From assembly GCF_037404875.1 (NCBI RefSeq), contig NZ_JBBELO010000027.1, positions 1 through 64,000 on the forward strand: 64,000 nucleotides of DNA. Reading direction: 5' to 3'. This DNA is from Orlajensenia sp037404875 (GTDB lineage: Bacteria; Actinomycetota; Actinomycetes; Actinomycetales; Microbacteriaceae). Numbering within the stretch: the first letter of the stretch is position 1; every line of letters starts with the position of its first letter. Shown here piece by piece: positions 32,601 through 40,715 of the stretch. A program made the translations under genes and the position numbers. Under the pieces are notes generated by a model. That model worked only from the letters and a program-made list of their open reading frames with translations, ran no database searches and was not told where the DNA came from.

Positions 32601-33737
32601 ATGACGAACGCATTCTTCGGCGGAGCCGGCGAGCACGAGCCCTCGCCGAGCGACGAGCCGCTCGGCCGCCTCGAGGTGGTGCACACCTTCGATGACGGGC
32701 CCATGCCCACGGGAATCAGCGTGTCGCACACGGGCCGCATCTTCGTGAATTTCCCGAAGTGGGGCGACGAGGTCGAGGCGACCGTCGTCGAGTTGAAGGA
32801 GGGGCATCCCCGGCCGTTCCCGAGCGCGGAGTGGAACACGCCCTCCGGCGATGACGACGAGAACGCGCTCGTCTCTGTCCAGAGCATCGTGGTCGATCCG
32901 GCCGACCGGCTGTGGATCCTCGACACGGGCAGCCCAATGTTCCAGCCCACCAAGCCGGGCGGCCCGAAGCTGGTTCGGGTCGACCTGAGCACCGACGAGG
33001 TCGCACAGACCATCGTCTTCGAGCCGGACGTGGCCCTTCCGACCACCTACCTCAACGACGTGCGCTTCGACCTGCGTTCCGGTGAGGCGGGATTCGCCTA
33101 CATCACCGACTCCTCCGACGCGGGTCCGAACGGCATCATCGTGGTCGACCTCGGCAGCGGAGAGGCCTGGCGACGCCTGCACGATCACCCGAGCACCAAG
33201 GCGCTCCCGTGGCACGAGAACGTGCCTGTCGCCGAGGGTCGGGTCTTCGCCGAGCGCAGCCAGGGCGAGCCGCCGAAGCCGGTGACGATGGGTGCCGACG
33301 GCATCGCGATCTCCGCCGACGGCGAGCGCCTCTGGTACTGCCCGCTCGCCTCGCGGCGCTGGTTCAGCGTGGCGACGGATGCGCTGCGCGATCGAGGGCT
33401 CGACGACGACGCCGTCGCGGCCACCGTGATCGATGAGGGCGACAAGGGCGGCGGATCCGACGGGCTCGAGACCGACGATCGGGGCCGCTTCTACGCGACC
33501 AACTACGAGCACAATGCCATCCTGCGACGGCTCCGAAGCGGCGAACTGCAGACGCTCGTGCACGACGAGCGGATGCTGTGGCCCGACACCATGTCGATCG
33601 CGACCGACGGCTACCTCTACGTCACGGCCAACCAGCTGCACCGCCAAGCCAAGTACCAGGACGGCGAAGACCTGCGCCGCTACCCGTACTACCTGTTCCG
33701 CGTGCCCATCGATTCCGGACCGGTGCTGCTGAAGTAG
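32601..33737 (+). CDS. Major royal jelly protein (yellow)-like beta-propeller protein
   Basis: A 378-residue protein resembling bacterial MRJP/yellow proteins, a six-bladed beta-propeller related to SMP-30. Conserved segments are LWILDTGSP, YLNDVRFDLRSG, FAYITDSS, GADGIAISADGERLWYCPL and MLWPDTMSIATDGYLYVTANQLHR. No signal peptide is visible, so it is probably cytoplasmic. Lactonase or ligand-binding activity is possible. GAGGAG lies upstream of the ATG. The 250 bp before it show no gene. Confidence 0.83.
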   Translation: MTNAFFGGAGEHEPSPSDEPLGRLEVVHTFDDGPMPTGISVSHTGRIFVNFPKWGDEVEATVVELKEGHPRPFPSAEWNTPSGDDDENALVSVQSIVVDPADRLWILDTGSPMFQPTKPGGPKLVRVDLSTDEVAQTIVFEPDVALPTTYLNDVRFDLRSGEAGFAYITDSSDAGPNGIIVVDLGSGEAWRRLHDHPSTKALPWHENVPVAEGRVFAERSQGEPPKPVTMGADGIAISADGERLWYCPLASRRWFSVATDALRDRGLDDDAVAATVIDEGDKGGGSDGLETDDRGRFYATNYEHNAILRRLRSGELQTLVHDERMLWPDTMSIATDGYLYVTANQLHRQAKYQDGEDLRRYPYYLFRVPIDSGPVLLK

Positions 33738-33788
33738 GCGCTGTGAGATTCCCTTTCGCGAGGCGAGCCGCGGTGGCACGGTGAAGGC

Positions 33789-35345
33789 ATGACGACTGCG
33801 GCGCAGAGCCGCCCGGCCACCGCATCCGACACCGCGGCTGCCGATGGCGCCACTCGGCACGCCCGGGTGCTCATCATCGGCGCCGGGTTCTCGGGCATCG
33901 GCCTCGCCCATCGCCTGCGCCAGTCGGGCGTCGATGACGTCGTCATCCTCGAGCGCTCCGACGACGTCGGCGGTGTGTGGCGACTGAACACCTACCCCGG
34001 GTGCACCTGCGACGTGCCCTCGCACCTGTACTCGTTCTCGTTCGCGCCGAACCCGGAGTGGTCGTCGACCTTCTCGCCGCAGCCCGAGATCCGCGAGTAC
34101 CTTCGCGCCTGCGTCGACCGCTTCGGCTTGCGCGAGAGTCTGCGCACCGCGGTCGAGGTGACGGATGCGCGCTGGGACGAGTCCGCGCTGCTCTGGCGAC
34201 TCACCACGAGCGAAGGCCCGTGGACGGGGCAGGTTCTCGTGAGCGCCGTCGGACCGCTCACCGAACCCCGGCTGCCCGACGTTCCCGGCATCGACCGCTT
34301 CCGTGGCCACCTCATGCACTCGGCGCGTTGGGACCCCTCCCTCGAGCTGACGGGGCGACGCGTCGCCTCGATCGGTACCGGCGCCTCGGCCATCCAGTAC
34401 GTGCCGCGCATCGCGGAGAAGGTTGAGCGCCTCTACGTCTTCCAACGGCACGCTCCGTGGGTGCTTCCGCACAGCAAGCGCCCCATCGCCGAGCGGGAGC
34501 GCGATCGGTACCGGCGTCACCCGCTCGTGCAACGAGTCGCCCGCGCGCGCATCTACGCCGTGCGGGAACTGCTCGTCGCCGGGTTCGCCAAGTGGCCGCC
34601 GGCCCTGCGCCTGCTCGAGGCGGCGGCTCGCGCCCACCTGAGACGGCAGGTTCCGGATGCCGCGCTGCGCCGCATCCTGACGCCCGACTACCGCCTGGGC
34701 TGCAAGCGGATGGTGCCCGCCGACGACTGGTATCCCGCGCTCCAGCGCGAGAACGTGACCGTGGTCGCGTCTGGGCTGCGCGAGATCCGGGAGCATTCCG
34801 TACTCGATGACACGGGCGCCGAGCACGCGGTCGACACGATCATCTTCGGCACGGGCTTCCACGTGACCGACGTACCGGTCTCCCGTCAGGTGCACGGCCG
34901 GGGCGGCGTGCTGCTCGCCGATGCCTGGCGGGACTCGGCGCGCGCGTACCTCGGTGCCTCCGTTCCCGGTTTCCCGAACTTCTTCCTCATGCTCGGGCCG
35001 AACACCGGCCTCGGCCACAGCTCGATGGTCTACATGGCCGAGTCGCAGATGGAGCACATCGTGCACGCCATCCGAGCCATGGCCAACTCCGGGGCCAAGG
35101 CGATCGAGCTCAGGCCGGAAGCGTACGACGCGTACAACCGCACCCTCGACGCGAAGATGACCCGCACGGTCTGGCAGACCGGAGGCTGTGCATCGTGGTA
35201 CCAGGATGCGAGCGGGCGCAACGCCGCGCTCTGGCCCGACTGGACCTTCCGCTTCCGCCGCCTCGCCCGGCGCTGGGATCCGCACGCGTACCGCGTCGTC
35301 GGGCGTTCAGCGACCGCGTCGACCGCATCCGACATCCGCCGCTGA
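33789..35345 (+). CDS. Flavin-containing Baeyer-Villiger-type monooxygenase
   Basis: A 518-residue FAD- and NADPH-dependent monooxygenase. The N-terminal FAD site is GAGFSGIGLAHRL (residues about 33-45), the type I Baeyer-Villiger fingerprint reads FRGHLMHSARWD, and the NADPH site is SIGTGASAIQ. The motif NTYPGCTCDVPSHLYSFSF is typical of cyclohexanone-type and related enzymes. Such enzymes insert oxygen next to a ketone. The substrate is unknown. GTGAAGG lies upstream of the ATG; a hairpin overlaps its stop codon. Confidence 0.9.
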   Translation: MTTAAQSRPATASDTAAADGATRHARVLIIGAGFSGIGLAHRLRQSGVDDVVILERSDDVGGVWRLNTYPGCTCDVPSHLYSFSFAPNPEWSSTFSPQPEIREYLRACVDRFGLRESLRTAVEVTDARWDESALLWRLTTSEGPWTGQVLVSAVGPLTEPRLPDVPGIDRFRGHLMHSARWDPSLELTGRRVASIGTGASAIQYVPRIAEKVERLYVFQRHAPWVLPHSKRPIAERERDRYRRHPLVQRVARARIYAVRELLVAGFAKWPPALRLLEAAARAHLRRQVPDAALRRILTPDYRLGCKRMVPADDWYPALQRENVTVVASGLREIREHSVLDDTGAEHAVDTIIFGTGFHVTDVPVSRQVHGRGGVLLADAWRDSARAYLGASVPGFPNFFLMLGPNTGLGHSSMVYMAESQMEHIVHAIRAMANSGAKAIELRPEAYDAYNRTLDAKMTRTVWQTGGCASWYQDASGRNAALWPDWTFRFRRLARRWDPHAYRVVGRSATASTASDIRR

Positions 35346-35403
35346 ACCATTTGGTGTCCGTTGACCCAGCCGTAGCGGATCAACGGCGAGCAAATGGTTC
35401 AGC
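35341..35403. terminator. 24-nt-arm inverted repeat between convergent genes
   Basis: GCTGAACCATTTG and its complement CAAATGGTTCAGC form the ends of two 24-nt arms that match at 21 positions, with a 15-nt loop. The left arm includes the stop codon of the monooxygenase. It probably works as a bidirectional terminator for the monooxygenase and the TetR gene. Confidence 0.6.
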
Positions 35404-35436
35404 GGGGGCGGTAGTGGCGGCCGGAGCCGCGGCGGG

Positions 35437-36108
35437 TCAGTGGTGGGAAGCGGCGGGGCCGGGCCGGATGCCGAGGGCAGGCAGCAGGATGCCGTCGATC
35501 ACCGAGATGAGGAAGGCCCGGTCCACCGGCTTGCGCAGCATCAGCGTGCGGTACGAGGCCATGGCCGGCGTGAGCAGGGCGAGGGCGTCGACGTCGACGT
35601 CGCTCGCGTGCGTCGCGGGCACCTCGCCGCGGTCGATCGCCCGCTGGATGAGGGCACGGTTGATCGCCGCGCGCGGTTCGACGAGTGCCTTGGTGGCCGT
35701 CTCGGCGAGTTCCGGCGAGCGCGAGAGCATCGAGGCGATGCCCGCCATGACCTGCAGCTTGCGCTCGCTCTCCTCGATCGAGTGCGGCTTGATGAGCGCG
35801 ATGAGGTCACCGCGAAGAGTGCCCGTATCAGGCAGGGGAGCGGTCGGGTCGGTCTGCTTCAGGCACGCGACCGCATCGATCACCAGTTCGGCCTTCGAGG
35901 GCCAGCGGCGGTAGAGCGTCGCCTTGCCCGCCTTGGCACGGGCAGCGACCATATCGATCGTCATGCCGTCGTAGCCGGTCTCTGCGAGAACCTCGACCGC
36001 TGCGTCGAGAATCTCGGGGTCCCTGCTGTGGTCGCGCTTCCGGCCGAGCTTGGAGGTCTTCTCCTCGGGCGCCGCGGCGGAGGTTTCGAGCTGCGTCATT
36101 GCGGCCAT
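35437..36108 (-). CDS. TetR family transcriptional regulator
   Basis: A 223-residue repressor. The N-terminal helix-turn-helix (about 24-70) contains EILDAAVEVLAETGYDG, MTIDMVAARAKAGKATLYRRWPSKAEL; the C-terminal ligand-binding part resembles TetR_C members next to efflux pumps. Three closely spaced Met codons are possible starts; the ATG at 36108 has GAAAGGA at best spacing. It is divergent from the MFS exporter and most likely represses it and itself through the palindrome in the shared 104-bp promoter region. Confidence 0.9.
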   Translation of the reverse strand: MAAMTQLETSAAAPEEKTSKLGRKRDHSRDPEILDAAVEVLAETGYDGMTIDMVAARAKAGKATLYRRWPSKAELVIDAVACLKQTDPTAPLPDTGTLRGDLIALIKPHSIEESERKLQVMAGIASMLSRSPELAETATKALVEPRAAINRALIQRAIDRGEVPATHASDVDVDALALLTPAMASYRTLMLRKPVDRAFLISVIDGILLPALGIRPGPAASHH

Positions 36109-36157
36109 CACCATCCTTTCACTACCAGTGTGCACCACTTTGCATTCATAGACAGCC

Positions 36158-36171
36158 TAGTTCAGGAACTA
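36158..36171. promoter_or_regulatory. Candidate TetR operator palindrome
   Basis: TAGTTC-AG-GAACTA is a perfect palindrome of two 6-bp arms in the middle of the TetR/MFS divergent promoter region. A flanking CATTCATA/ATTCATA pair lies on both sides. Confidence 0.5.
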
Positions 36172-36199
36172 TTCATATCCGAAACTGCTCAGTGTCGTA

Positions 36200-36205
36200 T
36201 ATAGT
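36200..36205 (+). promoter_or_regulatory. -10 box of the MFS exporter gene, leaderless start
   Basis: TATAGT ends 7 nt before the ATG at 36213, so transcription should start at or next to the start codon. No good -35 box is seen, which fits a promoter controlled by a repressor. Confidence 0.55.
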
Positions 36206-36212
36206 CCTCTTC

Positions 36213-37787
36213 ATGGCTCGCACTTCCTCGACCCCGCTCCCGCCCGCGGCGACCCCTTCGCCGGCGGCATCCGCCCCGCCCGTGGCATCCGACCCTCCCG
36301 TGTCCTCCCGCCGCTGGTTGACCCTCACCGTCGTCGCTCTCGCCCAGCTGATGGTGGTGCTCGACTCGACCGTCGTGAACATCGCCCTGCCCGCCGCTCA
36401 GCGCGACCTCGGGTTCACCGACGGCGAACGCCAATGGGTCATCACCGCGTATTCCCTCGCCTTCGGCAGCCTGCTGCTGCTCGGCGGCCGCCTCTCCGAC
36501 CTCATCGGACGCAAGCGCACGTTCATCATCGGACTCATCGGGTTCGCCGCGGCCTCCGCCCTCGGTGGCGCGGCCACCACGTTCGGGATGCTCGTGAGCG
36601 CGCGCGCTCTGCAAGGCGCGTTCGGCGCCCTCCTGGCGCCGACCGCTCTGGCCGTGCTCACGACGACCTTCACGATCCCGAAGGAGCGCGCCCGTGCGTT
36701 CGGCGTCTTCGGGGCCATCGCGGGTGCGGGCGGTGCCGTCGGCCTGCTGCTCGGCGGTGTTCTCACCGAGAACTTCAACTGGCGCTGGAACCTCTACATC
36801 AACGTCTTCATCGCTGCCGTCGCCATCGTCGGAGCGGCGATCTTCGTGGTCAACGCTCACCGCACGGGCCCGCGTCCGAAGCTCGACGTGCCCGGCACCC
36901 TGCTCGTCTCCGGCGCGCTGTTCTCGCTCGTCTACGGCTTCTCGAACGCCGAGACGGATGGCTGGGACTCGCCGCTCACATGGGGCTTCCTCGCCGCATC
37001 CGCGGTTCTGCTCGTGGCGTTCGTGCTCTGGCAGCGCGTGGCGAAGCACCCCCTGCTGCCGCTCTCGATCATTCTCGACCGCAATCGCGGCGCCGCCTAC
37101 AGCTCGGTGCTCATCGCCGGCGCAGGCATGTTCGGCATCTTTCTGTTCGTCACCTACTACCTTCAGGCATCACTCGGGTACTCGCCCATTCAGACGGGGC
37201 TCTCGTTCCTTCCGATGATCGGCATGCTCGTGCTGGCGGCCCAGCTCTCGACGAACATCTTCGTCCCGCGCTTCGGCCCCAAGGTCATGGTGCCCTTCGG
37301 CATGACCCTCGGTGCCATCGGCATGATCTGGCTGACCCGCCTCGACCTCGGCAGTTCCTACGCGGCCGACGTGCTGCCCGGGCTGCTCGTGCTCGGCTTC
37401 GCGATGGGCTCCATCATGCCCGCCTCGATGCAGACCGCCACCCTCGGCGTCGACCGCCGGTTCGCCGGCGTGGCATCCGCGATGGTCAACACCAGCCAGC
37501 AGGTCGGTGGATCGATCGGCACCGCCCTGCTGAACACCCTCGCCGCGACCGCGTTGACCGACTACATCGCCTCGCACGCCCCCGCGTCCCCGCAGGTGGT
37601 CGCGCAGGCCGCGGTGCACAGCTACCAGACCGCGTACTGGTGGGGAGCCGGCTTCTTCCTGTTCGGCGCCGTGCTCTCGGCACTGCTGTTCCGGCGCCGC
37701 AGCCAGGGCCTGTCGCTCTCGCACAGCGAGACGCCGGCAGCTGCGGGCTCGACGGATGCCGCTCCCGAGCCGGTGCTCGCGCACTGA
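36213..37787 (+). CDS. MFS multidrug exporter, DHA2 (EmrB/QacA-like) family
   Basis: A 524-residue proton-coupled drug exporter with about 14 membrane helices. Motif D1-type LMVVLDSTVVNIALP lies in the first helix, and GGRLSDLIGRKRTF is motif A in the loop after helix 2. A Pro/Ala-rich cytoplasmic N-terminus of about 30 residues precedes it. The ATG follows the -10 box TATAGT. The adjacent divergent TetR gene suggests induction by an exported toxic compound. Confidence 0.92.
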   Translation: MARTSSTPLPPAATPSPAASAPPVASDPPVSSRRWLTLTVVALAQLMVVLDSTVVNIALPAAQRDLGFTDGERQWVITAYSLAFGSLLLLGGRLSDLIGRKRTFIIGLIGFAAASALGGAATTFGMLVSARALQGAFGALLAPTALAVLTTTFTIPKERARAFGVFGAIAGAGGAVGLLLGGVLTENFNWRWNLYINVFIAAVAIVGAAIFVVNAHRTGPRPKLDVPGTLLVSGALFSLVYGFSNAETDGWDSPLTWGFLAASAVLLVAFVLWQRVAKHPLLPLSIILDRNRGAAYSSVLIAGAGMFGIFLFVTYYLQASLGYSPIQTGLSFLPMIGMLVLAAQLSTNIFVPRFGPKVMVPFGMTLGAIGMIWLTRLDLGSSYAADVLPGLLVLGFAMGSIMPASMQTATLGVDRRFAGVASAMVNTSQQVGGSIGTALLNTLAATALTDYIASHAPASPQVVAQAAVHSYQTAYWWGAGFFLFGAVLSALLFRRRSQGLSLSHSETPAAAGSTDAAPEPVLAH

Positions 37788-37816
37788 TCCGGCACTGATC
37801 ACCCACCGGTCGAGAT

Positions 37817-37847
37817 AGCGCCGTCACCGCCCCGCGGTGGCGGCGCT
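37817..37847. terminator. Bidirectional terminator between MFS and hemerythrin genes
   Basis: A 14-bp stem (AGCGCCGTCACCGC with GCGGTGGCGGCGCT, loop CCC, one G-T pair), followed on the plus strand by TCT. It lies between the stops of two convergent genes. Confidence 0.78.
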
Positions 37848-37849
37848 TC

Positions 37850-38545
37850 TCAGCCGTGCAGCAGCATCTGCCGGGTGCGTTCGTATCGCGGCTTTCCGAC
37901 CCACCGCCAGATCAGTCGCACGGGGGCCGGCAGGTTGCGGCGCATCCAGTCTTCCCCGCCGTCGGGCTGAGCGGCGAGGATGCCGCCGAGCTGGTCGAAC
38001 ATGCGACCCTTCGGCGTGGAGCGGCGGCCGTGTTCGCCGAACCAGTCGACCTCCTTCTGGGTGAGCACGTGTTCCATCACCGGAACGATCGTGGTCTCCT
38101 CATCGGGAAGGTGCACGGCGAGTGCGGCGTTGATGCCGGCGAGCGCCGACAGCACGGCAGCCGCATCCGACGACCGACCGCTGGAGCGCCAGGCGGGAAG
38201 GGCGGCGTCGAGCTCCCCAAGGTGCACGAGCATCGCGGCGTGCTGCTGCTTCATGCGATCGACGTGGCCGGCACAGGCGGGCGCCCGGGTGGAGAGCCGG
38301 TCCCAGAGCTGGGCGTCCTCGCCCTCGTGATGGCTGTGCAGTGCCGCCGACAGCATGGCGAAGTGATCCCCGACGATGTCGGCGTGGGCGGCGTCCGCCT
38401 CGGCCACGGCCGCCACGAGGGTGGGACCCTCGGCGAACCCGGCCCGGAACCAGCGGTGTATCTCGGCCATCCCGCTCGCGTCGCAGGTCTTCGCACCGGA
38501 GCCGCCCGGCTCCGCGCCGCTGGAGGGAAGTGCAGTCGCGGGCAT
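37850..38545 (-). CDS. Hemerythrin HHE domain-containing protein
   Basis: A 231-residue protein with hemerythrin-type metal ligands: H in FAMLSAALHSHHEGEDAQLW, in MKQQHAAMLVHLGELD, and in VHLPDEETTIVPVMEHV. Such proteins bind a di-iron centre and handle oxygen, nitric oxide or peroxides. The ATG at 38545 has GGAGG 5 nt upstream and is preferred over the upstream ATG at 38560. It stands alone and converges with the MFS exporter. Confidence 0.87.
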   Translation of the reverse strand: MPATALPSSGAEPGGSGAKTCDASGMAEIHRWFRAGFAEGPTLVAAVAEADAAHADIVGDHFAMLSAALHSHHEGEDAQLWDRLSTRAPACAGHVDRMKQQHAAMLVHLGELDAALPAWRSSGRSSDAAAVLSALAGINAALAVHLPDEETTIVPVMEHVLTQKEVDWFGEHGRRSTPKGRMFDQLGGILAAQPDGGEDWMRRNLPAPVRLIWRWVGKPRYERTRQMLLHG

Positions 38546-38701
38546 ACGGCCTCCGATCAACGATGAACAGGCGCTCGAACTGTATTACCGTGCCCGCCAG
38601 CCGGGCAATACCCTCCGCCCGCGCCTCCGGTTCCTCCCGCGGGGTATGCGGCCGCCGACCGGCACTCATAGGCTGGCCGCAACCTACGCCGAAGGAGCGC
38701 C

Positions 38702-39133
38702 ATGAACGCCGACGTCATCGTCTCCCATCTCATCCAGGAATACCGACGCGCCGTGGGGGCCAAGGATGCGGCGGCGCTGCTGGCGCTCTACGAGCCGGGA
38801 ACACGGGTCTTCGACCTGTGGGTGGCCTGGCAGTTCGACGGATCGGACGCCTGGCGGGGCTCCCTCGAGGACTGGTTCGGATCCCTCGACGAGGACGAGC
38901 GCGTCGTCGTGACGGTCGACGACGTGCGCACGATCGCATCCGACCAGCTCATCGCCGCGTCGGCGTTCATCTCGTATGCGTCCCAGCAGGCAGACGGCGA
39001 CCCTGATCATGCCATGGCCAATCGGCTCACCTGGGTCCTGCGTCCTCATGGGGACGCCTGGCTGATCGCCCACGAGCACACGTCGGCGCCCATCGATGGC
39101 GACACCCTCAAGGTGATCCTCGACCGCTCGTGA
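38702..39133 (+). CDS. NTF2/SnoaL-like domain protein
   Basis: A 143-residue protein with the cone-shaped NTF2-like fold (DUF4440/SnoaL type): LIQEYRRAVGAKDAAALLALY at the N-terminus and NRLTWVLRPHGDAWLIAHEHTS at the end. These small proteins are ketosteroid-isomerase-like enzymes or ligand binders of unknown role. GAAGGAG lies upstream of the ATG. A repeat cluster follows. Confidence 0.82.
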   Translation: MNADVIVSHLIQEYRRAVGAKDAAALLALYEPGTRVFDLWVAWQFDGSDAWRGSLEDWFGSLDEDERVVVTVDDVRTIASDQLIAASAFISYASQQADGDPDHAMANRLTWVLRPHGDAWLIAHEHTSAPIDGDTLKVILDRS

Positions 39134-39170
39134 ATGCCCGCGCGCCTCCTGTGCCCGCCTCGAAAACCCC

Positions 39171-39301
39171 GGTCCCTGAGCTTGTCGAAGCGCTGCGAGC
39201 CAGCGCACGTTCCGTTCGCTGGCACCCACCACCCTGTTCGCTGAGCCTGTCGAAGCGTCGTGACGCGCGCTGGGTGCAGCCCTTCGACAAGCTCAGGGAC
39301 C
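39171..39301. repeat. Cluster of three CTTCGACAAGCTCAGG repeats in both orientations
   Basis: Two forward copies (GGTCCCTGAGCTTGTCGAAG at 39171-39190; GTTCGCTGAGCCTGTCGAAG at 39236-39255) and one inverted copy (CCCTTCGACAAGCTCAGGGA from 39280) lie between the SnoaL-like gene and ohrR. Forward and inverted copies can pair into a long hairpin. The core is a widespread dispersed extragenic repeat in high-GC bacteria. Confidence 0.8.
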
Positions 39302-39328
39302 GGCTTCTCGGGAGTCGCCCGGCGCGGT

Positions 39329-39361
39329 TACATCGCGCACGATTTAATCGCGTACGATCTA
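39329..39361 (+). promoter_or_regulatory. Tandem operator candidate and -10 box of the OhrR-like gene
   Basis: Two 15-bp direct repeats, ATCGCGCACGATTTA and ATCGCGTACGATCTA, abut directly before the start codon. Each holds an imperfect ATCG/CGAT palindrome. The second repeat contains the -10 box TACGAT (39353-39358), which ends 6 nt before the ATG. A bound repressor would cover the promoter, fitting autoregulation by OhrR. Confidence 0.55.
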
Positions 39362-39364
39362 ACT

Positions 39365-39841
39365 ATGGCATCCACACCGCCCACCGCCTCGGCGTCCTCG
39401 CCCCTGGACTCGATGGTGTGCTTCGCCATCTATGCGGCCGCGAACGCAGTCACGCAGGCCCACCGCGCCGTGCTCGAGAAGTGGAGCCTTTCGTACACCC
39501 AGTACATCGCGCTGGTCGAGCTCACTGCCGCGAGCGATGGCGTCACGGTGAGCGACCTGGGGGCCCGCATGGCCCTCGATTCCAGCACGCTCTCACCGCT
39601 GCTCAGCCGTCTGCAGGAGCGCGGCCTGGTTCACCGGGAGCGCTCGACGCGCGATGCCCGAGTCGTCGTCGTGCGGGCGACGGATGCCGGCCGCACGGTC
39701 ACCGGTGAACTCGCCGAGGCGATCGGCTGCGTCGCGTCTGCCTACGGGTTCGCGTCCAGGGACCAGGCCGACGAACTCATCGCGAGCCTGCACCGACTGA
39801 CGGACGGCATGCGCGCGTTGACGGCGAACACGCGCGCCTGA
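39365..39841 (+). CDS. ohrR: MarR family organic hydroperoxide sensor OhrR-like
   Basis: A 158-residue MarR-type winged helix repressor. The N-terminal Cys in LDSMVCFAIYAAANAV sits where OhrR proteins carry the peroxide-sensing Cys, and the DNA-binding part is TVSDLGARMALDSSTLSPLLSR. Oxidation of the Cys by organic peroxides should release DNA. It lies 79 bp before ohr on the same strand. The longer ORF upstream includes the repeat cluster and is rejected; ATG 39365 follows a leaderless -10 box. Confidence 0.88.
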   Translation: MASTPPTASASSPLDSMVCFAIYAAANAVTQAHRAVLEKWSLSYTQYIALVELTAASDGVTVSDLGARMALDSSTLSPLLSRLQERGLVHRERSTRDARVVVVRATDAGRTVTGELAEAIGCVASAYGFASRDQADELIASLHRLTDGMRALTANTRA

Positions 39842-39920
39842 CGCGCTCCGTGCGGCACCGTCCTTCCTGACTTCCACACCACCCCCGTCGAGGAATCGGC
39901 GACCCTACGAAAGGACCTGC

Positions 39921-40349
39921 ATGAACACGCTCTACACCGCCGAGGCGATCTCGACCGGCTCGGGCCGCAACGGCCACGTGCGCAGCGACGACGGTCGCGT
40001 CGACCTCGAGATGGCCATTCCGAAGAGCATGGGCGGATCGGGTGAGGGTTCCAACCCCGAGCAGCTGTTCGCCGCCGGCTACGCCGCCTGCTTCCATTCG
40101 GCCCTGCACATGGTCGCTCGCTCGAAGAAGCTCGACGTCTCGGGCTCGACGGTCGGCGGCCGGGTGCAGATCGGCCCGAAGGCCGACGGCGAGGTGGGCT
40201 TCACGCTCGCCGTGCTGCTCGAGGTCGTTCTTCCCGGGATCGACGGCGACACCGCCCAGCAGTTGGCGGATGCCGCCCACGAGGTCTGCCCGTACTCCAA
40301 CGCGACCCGGGGCAACATCGAGGTCACCATCGCCGTCTCCGACGACTGA
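39921..40349 (+). CDS. ohr: Organic hydroperoxide resistance protein Ohr
   Basis: A 142-residue thiol peroxidase of the Ohr branch of the OsmC/Ohr family, which reduces organic and lipid hydroperoxides. The two redox Cys are visible: the peroxidatic one in GYAACFHSAL and the resolving one in HEVCPYSN. The N-terminal LYTAEAISTGSGRNGHV is characteristic. GAAAGGA lies upstream. It is controlled by, and downstream of, the ohrR-like gene. A strong terminator follows. Confidence 0.94.
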   Translation: MNTLYTAEAISTGSGRNGHVRSDDGRVDLEMAIPKSMGGSGEGSNPEQLFAAGYAACFHSALHMVARSKKLDVSGSTVGGRVQIGPKADGEVGFTLAVLLEVVLPGIDGDTAQQLADAAHEVCPYSNATRGNIEVTIAVSDD

Positions 40350-40365
40350 GTCTCGAGCCAGCACT

Positions 40366-40400
40366 CGCGGGGCACCCTCTTGTCAAGCGGGTGCCCCGCG
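40366..40400 (+). terminator. Terminator after ohr
   Basis: A perfect 12-bp stem (CGCGGGGCACCC with GGGTGCCCCGCG, 11-nt loop) 17 nt after the ohr stop. No U tract is present. Confidence 0.75.
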
Positions 40401-40437
40401 CTGGCGCACCCCGCCGATGCGCACGTACCATCGCCGC

Positions 40438-40686
40438 ATGAGTGATCAGAATGCAGCCCCGGATGCCGCCGGCGAGACCCTCGGCGCCCGCGGAGACGAC
40501 TCCAACGCGGCGAGCAAGGACCCGGCGGACTGGGTCACCGGCGACGAGCCGATGACCGCGGCGCAGCGCAGCTACCTCGACACGCTCGCGCGCGAGGCCG
40601 GTGAGCAGTTGCCGGCCGACCTCACCAAGGCGCAGGCGTCGGTGGAGATCGAGCGTCTGCAGGAGGCGACAGGTCGCGGCCGATAG
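40438..40686 (+). CDS. DUF3072 domain-containing small protein
   Basis: An 82-residue protein. The acidic start MSDQNAAPDAAGETL is followed by the DUF3072 core: DPADWVTGDEPMTAAQRSYL and ADLTKAQASVEIERLQ. The family is common in actinobacteria and its function is unknown. TACCAT (40426-40431) lies 6 nt before the ATG, fitting a leaderless transcript. Its N-terminus matches the small acidic proteins of the window, notably that at 29755. Confidence 0.85.
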   Translation: MSDQNAAPDAAGETLGARGDDSNAASKDPADWVTGDEPMTAAQRSYLDTLAREAGEQLPADLTKAQASVEIERLQEATGRGR

Positions 40687-40715
40687 CGATTCCCGTCGCC
40701 CGACCGAAGCGCCTC

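Noticed and set aside
32226..35285. 1019-codon minus-strand frame opposite the royal-jelly-like and monooxygenase genes
   Set aside because: Shadow frame with biased composition; both plus-strand genes have clear family motifs and ribosome binding sites.
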